A program made the translations under genes and the position numbers. From Alitta virens (lineage: Eukaryota; Annelida; Polychaeta; Phyllodocida; Nereididae): DNA of 64,000 nt. The stretch is from positions 4,444,001-4,508,000 of the forward strand of contig OW028573.1 of assembly GCA_932294295.1 (NCBI GenBank), written 5' to 3'. The notes beneath the pieces are model-generated. The model searched no databases and had not been told where the DNA came from. It saw only the letters and a program-made list of their open reading frames with translations. Shown in pieces: positions 59,681-64,000 of this stretch. How positions within the stretch are numbered: position 1 is the stretch's first letter; the number at the start of each line of letters is the position of its first letter.

Positions 59681-60070
59681 TTCAAACAAATTATTATTTC
59701 CCTTGGTGTCCACGTAATAGTATATTGGCTGTCCTTAGACAAATATTGTCTAAGCCAAACCAATCATTGTCTAAGCCAACCAACATTGTCTAAGCCAACC
59801 AACATTGTCTAAAGCCAATCATTGTCGAGAGCCAATTTATTGAGTGTGTGTGTGTGTGATTAGGGCTTTACGTCCTGTATTTCTGCACCTGATGGGTTAA
59901 TTAGGGCAGGCAGAGACCATGGCAATGAGATGAAGAAGGAAACAGCCATCCAACTTACTATAGACTCGACCGGGAATTGAACCCGGGACCCAGTGGTTGG
60001 AAGCTGAGCTAGGCCCCGCCCCCAAATTATTGAGTAGACACCACGGAAACAATACATTATTTGAAACAAA
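59681..60070. mobile_element. Palindromic MITE interrupted by a SINE
   Basis: Left terminal part CAAATTATTATTTCCCTTGG followed by TGTCC (59687-59711) and right terminal part AGACACCACGGAAACAATAC followed by ATTATTTG (60036-60063) are imperfect inverted repeats. The interior repeats ATTGTCTAAGCCAA four times. A minus-oriented SINE occupies 59846-60023. Confidence 0.7.
59846..60023 (-). mobile_element. tRNA-derived SINE inserted into a MITE
   Basis: Family tail, body and a B box (GGTTCAATTCCC on minus) are present; the A-box side is shortened by a small deletion. Flanked by TTATTGAGT at 59837-59845 and 60027-60035, the target-site duplication. A GT dinucleotide run (59844-59858) lies at its 3' end. 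Confidence 0.85.
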
Positions 60071-60187
60071 CAATTTATATTTTTTAGAATGCATTTATGA
60101 CACAGTTGATTATTTCGATTGCAAGCAAAATTCGACAATATATATATTATACATATAAACATACAAATCTAATCAAACATCAATTTG

Positions 60188-61327
60188 TCAGAAATCAGAG
60201 GCAAACTCTTCATCTTCGTCTTGGGCAATGGTGGGCAATCTATTGACATCAATAACCACTCCATTCTGAAGGGTTGAGTCAGGGATCTCCTCTACATCAA
60301 CATCTGCATGCAGTGCTAGGGTCTCTCTTCTTGAGTATTTACTTCGAGGTGTAATGTTAGTTAGTTCTTTAGAGATTTCAATTCCACCAGATTTCAACTT
60401 AATGTTGCCATCCTTGGTGTCATCATTTTCAAGTGAGTTCTTTGTGTTATTGTCGTTCTCAGCAGTTTTATGAGGCGTTTCCTTGCCATCAGCAGTATAA
60501 TTCCTCGGAGAGCGTTTGGTACCTGAGCTTGGTCTAGGACTCTTCTTTCCCTTTTTCTTGGCCGTAGCATCTATAACTTTGATTGGAGGAAGTTTATTTA
60601 CCGAAGACTGACGAACTTCCTTTGGCGCAGGAACTATTTCATCGCTGTCATCGATATGTCTCTTTTGATTAATTTCTCTTTCAGGAAGTGGACCATCATA
60701 GCCTTCATTCACAGCAGCATATCCCACGTATTGAGGTTCATCATTAAGTTTTGCAGATTTAGGTCTACTAGTTTTGACCTTCGATGCATCCATAGTTTTT
60801 GGCATCCGCAGTGAAATTTCCCTTTTGAATTCTGTTTCCATATCTTTGAATCTACCACTACTTTCACTGATCATAAACATGTCAGCAGGTTTCGAAGACT
60901 CGCCAATCTCCACACCAAGTTCTTCTAAATGTTGCTGCATGTCATGGGAAACTACTTGACTACTACCATCCCCAGGAGACCTTCGAGCAGTTCGAGCTGA
61001 TTTTACCGACCGAGAGGATTTTGGTCGGACGGTATACTTCTCTTTCCGCAGTTCCTTATATCGATGGTGCATGACGTATTTGTACATAAACCCTGCGATC
61101 AACATTATGACACCGACTATACAGAGTATAGGTCCCACAACTTTGAGAGATTTCGCTGTTTGCTTGTCATTATCCGATGTGTTGGAGTATCCGACAATGG
61201 CAACCCCAATGCCAATGATAAAGACCATACATCCAGTGACAGCGGCGCATACTCCGGGTAACTTATACCTTGCAACAGGGTCCTTTTTGATCCGAAGACC
61301 TTCTGGTTTAGCAAGAATATGTACCAT
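60188..61327 (-). CDS. TMEM200-like two-pass membrane protein, single exon
   Basis: An uninterrupted 379-codon frame from ATG (61327) to TGA (60188). N-terminal EGLRIKKDP resembles the GLLRIS-ARKQDP start of vertebrate TMEM200 proteins. TM1 is about residues 24-46 (CMVFIIGIGVAIVGY, matching their 'GIAMAVVGYWP'); a short loop with a possible N-glycosylation site (NTS) follows; TM2 is about residues 62-83, preceded by LKVVGP (their 'LKVFGP') and followed by a basic HHRYKELRKEK stretch. The remaining ~290 residues are hydrophilic, Ser/Lys-rich and end in an acidic QDEDEEF segment, presumably cytosolic and disordered. The family's biochemical role is not established. Assigned by recalled motif similarity, hence moderate confidence in the name, high confidence in a real gene. 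Confidence 0.82.
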   Translation of the reverse strand: MVHILAKPEGLRIKKDPVARYKLPGVCAAVTGCMVFIIGIGVAIVGYSNTSDNDKQTAKSLKVVGPILCIVGVIMLIAGFMYKYVMHHRYKELRKEKYTVRPKSSRSVKSARTARRSPGDGSSQVVSHDMQQHLEELGVEIGESSKPADMFMISESSGRFKDMETEFKREISLRMPKTMDASKVKTSRPKSAKLNDEPQYVGYAAVNEGYDGPLPEREINQKRHIDDSDEIVPAPKEVRQSSVNKLPPIKVIDATAKKKGKKSPRPSSGTKRSPRNYTADGKETPHKTAENDNNTKNSLENDDTKDGNIKLKSGGIEISKELTNITPRSKYSRRETLALHADVDVEEIPDSTLQNGVVIDVNRLPTIAQDEDEEFASDF

Positions 61328-63580
61328 TACATCATTTTAACCACCATACTCCTCTTGGTAAAATGGGAGTAGTATCCATCAGCATCGTTCCAACCTCTGT
61401 GCTTCCAGCATTCAGTGCTTGTAAATAATTTAAGCTCATCAGCCACTTATATTTTGTTTATAACTATGCATGATAAATACGTCATACATAGATTAGTCCA
61501 ATCTAATATACTATTGAATAGCCTCCAAGGAACTCCGTTTCACAAATATCCAATGTCAACTCCAACAACAATAGAGGCAAATCGTCAATGCTTAGATGGT
61601 GTGCATTGTATATAGGTTATATACTCCTAGCAACGCGTAGGATGCATTCTGCCACATTGATTTCTTTGGCAAACGTTCAGATGAAACCTTACAAATAATT
61701 TATCAAAAGATAGAAGAATAAAAAATTAGATGTTTCCATTTGACCCATCTGTTCTGTTTAATCTGGTGGAGAATCGGGCAAACAGGCTCCAGAGCTAACA
61801 TTAAACATTGCACCAATTGGAGGCAGAGTCTAAGAATCAATACCAGGTGACAACCTATACAGCTATATGACACTCAATTACATGGAGCACTTCAAATGCA
61901 TAATCATAGGACTTACATTAACAATTCATGGTTACAAACTATAAAGGCACGAACACCATAAATACATGCATGTATTTCACGACTGTGAAAAAATAGAACC
62001 TTTCAAAATGAGGGCACACAATTTAAAATTTGTCTTTAAAACAGTCCACTTGAAAAACATGAACTATTATATGGACAGGTCGTCCTGGCCAAAAACTTGA
62101 AAACAGTGGAAATATGACATGGTTCACGCAACCCCACTGATGTAAATCAGAAAAAGACACCATTTATTACGCTTTCAATCCAGCCCTATTTTTCTTTCTG
62201 CCTTTTAAGTACAGACACATTATATCAAGTGAAAAGCTCCTAAAATTCACTCAAGCCAAAAAATAAAAAAAAGTTGAGGAGATTATACAAATGGCATGCA
62301 ACTGTTTATGCACATACAAGTATTTTAGAAAGGCAAGGAGAGTACACAAATGACGGAATTACTTTCCATGGAGACGTATTGATTATAGAGTATTGCTTGC
62401 AGCAGGCGCCCTTCTATATTTAGAGGCGCTTGTTTACACTTCAACCATTAATGTCAATTGTGTCATGCCGGATGCACGTTAGGTCTTGGGGAGTGTTTGG
62501 GCCGAGATCTGCAAAACTATGGTTGAGAAGTGTAAGCTGGAGAGGGCGCTTATAGAATACACACTTAACCGCCACCTGGTTGATTTTCACGTAACCAGGT
62601 GCCTTCCTAATCTGAAAGGCTTTTCACTGCCAGATAGCAGAATCATTAGTTGCACAAGTTACTATATGCTATTTATCTGTTTGATTTGAATCAGAATACA
62701 TTTGCTATTACCTGAGATGAATGATTCTGTTTTTTTAATTTCCATATTCAAATGATAACAATGGATAATATCCAAGCTGCCTTGCATTCCGATGACATTC
62801 ACAGGTTATTGAGGCAAAACCTTTTGTGATATTTCTAGGAAATGTACTGATTGTTGGCTGGGGTAATTTTGAGACACAAATTATCATGGGGAAAAAACAT
62901 CAAGGAAGTGCAGAACAAAGAACGTGGGGGTCAAACCTTCACCCTTGCTTACCCCACCTGGCAGCCATAAATAGCCCTCAGCAAAACTAACATAAACTGT
63001 TTACCCTTCTGATGCAATCAACAAAGAAATAAAGTGCACAAGCACAAGGTTAAGTTACAACAACTAAGGTTTCTGCAGCCCTTTATTATCACATCCTTGC
63101 AAATATATGTAAATATAAATTTCCATGAACAACAGCAAATAAATTGGAACCATAAAATGAGATCTCAAGTACACCAAAGGGGTTTCAGCCCATAACACGG
63201 GAATGGCAGGTAAAACATAAACAAAGCCACAAGAAACTGAATAGGCCTACAACAATAGCAAAGCACACAATCATACTATTATCACATAAATGTATAATAA
63301 CAAAAACCTATAAAACTACATAGAATTAATTCCTACATTAGTATAGCGTGTGAGAACAATATAAATATATTAAAACCGACGGGTATTAATACTGCAGGAT
63401 ACAAATAACACTGAAATCCACAAAATTGCTATCACAAAAAGAACAACTTAAGTACAACATTCCATGAAATCAAATTATCGCAAAATGTATCTAATTCTTT
63501 TGAAGAACATGCTTTGTAGCTTTGTGTGCACAGTGTATGTTTAATGTTGAGAGATAGAAATTTTCCTTTTTCTATGATTC
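61328..63580. other. Upstream of TMEM200-like gene and downstream of SOCS-box gene
   Basis: No coding sequence recognised. It should contain the TMEM200-like promoter or 5' UTR (near 61330) and the 3' UTR of the SOCS-box gene (leftward from 63580). A 9-bp inverted repeat CACCTGGTT/AACCAGGTG lies at 62572-62602. A TTTATT (minus-strand AATAAA) near 63084-63089 could be the SOCS-box gene's poly(A) signal. Confidence 0.45.
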
Positions 63581-64000
63581 TCACAAAAACTCATTGTATC
63601 TGAGATAATAAATAAGTTTTTTGGGAAGAGGTAAATGATCAATATGCCTGAAACTGATATTTCTTAATATAGACCTACGACAGGCTGCCTGCAGCCCCAG
63701 GTCTACACATGGCATCTTATAAATGTCCACAACGCTGCTGTTGCTGATGGAAATCACTGCTAAATGACTTCCATCTCTAGAAAATGCTGGGAAGGCCTGC
63801 GAAAGAAGTGATTTGCAGGGACCACAATACTGAAACGTGATCTCATGCAGAAGGTCAAATGAGGAACCGTGGAGAATTTGAACACAGTCAATGAAGATCG
63901 TTGAGATTACAGCCATGGAAATGTTGACACACATGACGGCAAGGAAGGCTCCATCAGAGCTGTAGACGACGTGATGAACCACCCGGTCAGTGGTGCCACA
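63581..64000 (-). CDS. C-terminal exon of a beta-propeller-like protein with a SOCS box (partial)
   Basis: Open from the window edge (64000) to TGA at 63583-63581; 139 residues seen, the N-terminal part lies beyond the window. Two stretches look like WD/beta-propeller blades: VVYSSDGAFLAVMC and AFSRDGSHLAVISISNSS followed by VVDIYKM. The C-terminal 40 residues fit a SOCS box: a BC box GLQAACRRSIL (L-x3-C-x3-I, elongin C contact) and a Cul5-type LPLPKKLIYYLRY segment. Such proteins serve as substrate receptors of elongin B/C-cullin-5 ubiquitin ligases. I cannot say which propeller-SOCS protein it is; the ending differs from what I recall for WSB1/2. Confidence 0.8.
   Translation of the reverse strand, partial: CGTTDRVVHHVVYSSDGAFLAVMCVNISMAVISTIFIDCVQILHGSSFDLLHEITFQYCGPCKSLLSQAFPAFSRDGSHLAVISISNSSVVDIYKMPCVDLGLQAACRRSILRNISFRHIDHLPLPKKLIYYLRYNEFL

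Noticed and set aside
63983..64000. GTG at 63982 as the start of the SOCS-box protein
   Set aside because: The frame stays open to the window edge, so this is an internal exon position, not a start.

Overview
The window is animal nuclear DNA: AT-rich, with split genes whose exons have consensus GT/AG sites, long introns and intergenic spacers, and many short mobile-element relics (tRNA-derived SINEs with target-site duplications, palindromic MITE-like elements, a foldback-type element). There are no operons, ribosome binding sites or bacterial-type genes. The gene content and intact EF-hands in an LRRC74A-type protein suggest a non-vertebrate animal, perhaps a marine deuterostome such as an echinoderm or hemichordate. 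That placement is inference; the sequence alone does not fix it.

Layout. Positions 1-13395 hold no supportable coding exon and carry several small repeats; this is the 5' flank or first intron of the next gene. From 13396 to 34187 (+) lie sixteen exons of a Grainyhead-like (GRHL/CP2 family) transcription factor: 1,041 visible codons ending at a clear stop, with the first exon(s) not found. Positions 34188-48564 are 3' UTR and intergenic DNA with two SINE families, palindromic elements, a pentamer microsatellite, and a 1.86-kb foldback-like element whose ends are inverted arrays of a 40-bp unit. From 48565 to 56669 (+) lie twelve exons of an LRRC74A-like leucine-rich-repeat plus EF-hand protein, again without its first exon. 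One of its introns contains a complete two-exon gene on the opposite strand (51557 to 50049), encoding an unrecognised acidic protein with tandem NPF motifs; two palindromic CRE sites lie just upstream of its start. Positions 57060-60187 are repeat-rich, with large palindromes and a MITE that was itself invaded by a SINE. At 61327-60188 (-) is a single-exon TMEM200-like two-pass membrane protein gene. At the right edge (64000-63581, -) is the last exon of a beta-propeller-like protein ending in a SOCS box.

The genes show no sign of acting in one pathway; they are ordinary unlinked animal genes. GRHL proteins regulate epithelial barrier genes, the SOCS-box protein is probably a cullin-RING ligase substrate receptor, and the other three are poorly characterised. 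The most distinctive items are the nested antisense NPF-repeat gene with its CRE cluster, the candidate CtBP/SUMO/PPxY motifs in the long GRHL exon, and the foldback element. All exon boundaries were read by eye from splice sites, reading-frame phase and recalled family sequence; nothing was aligned by computer.
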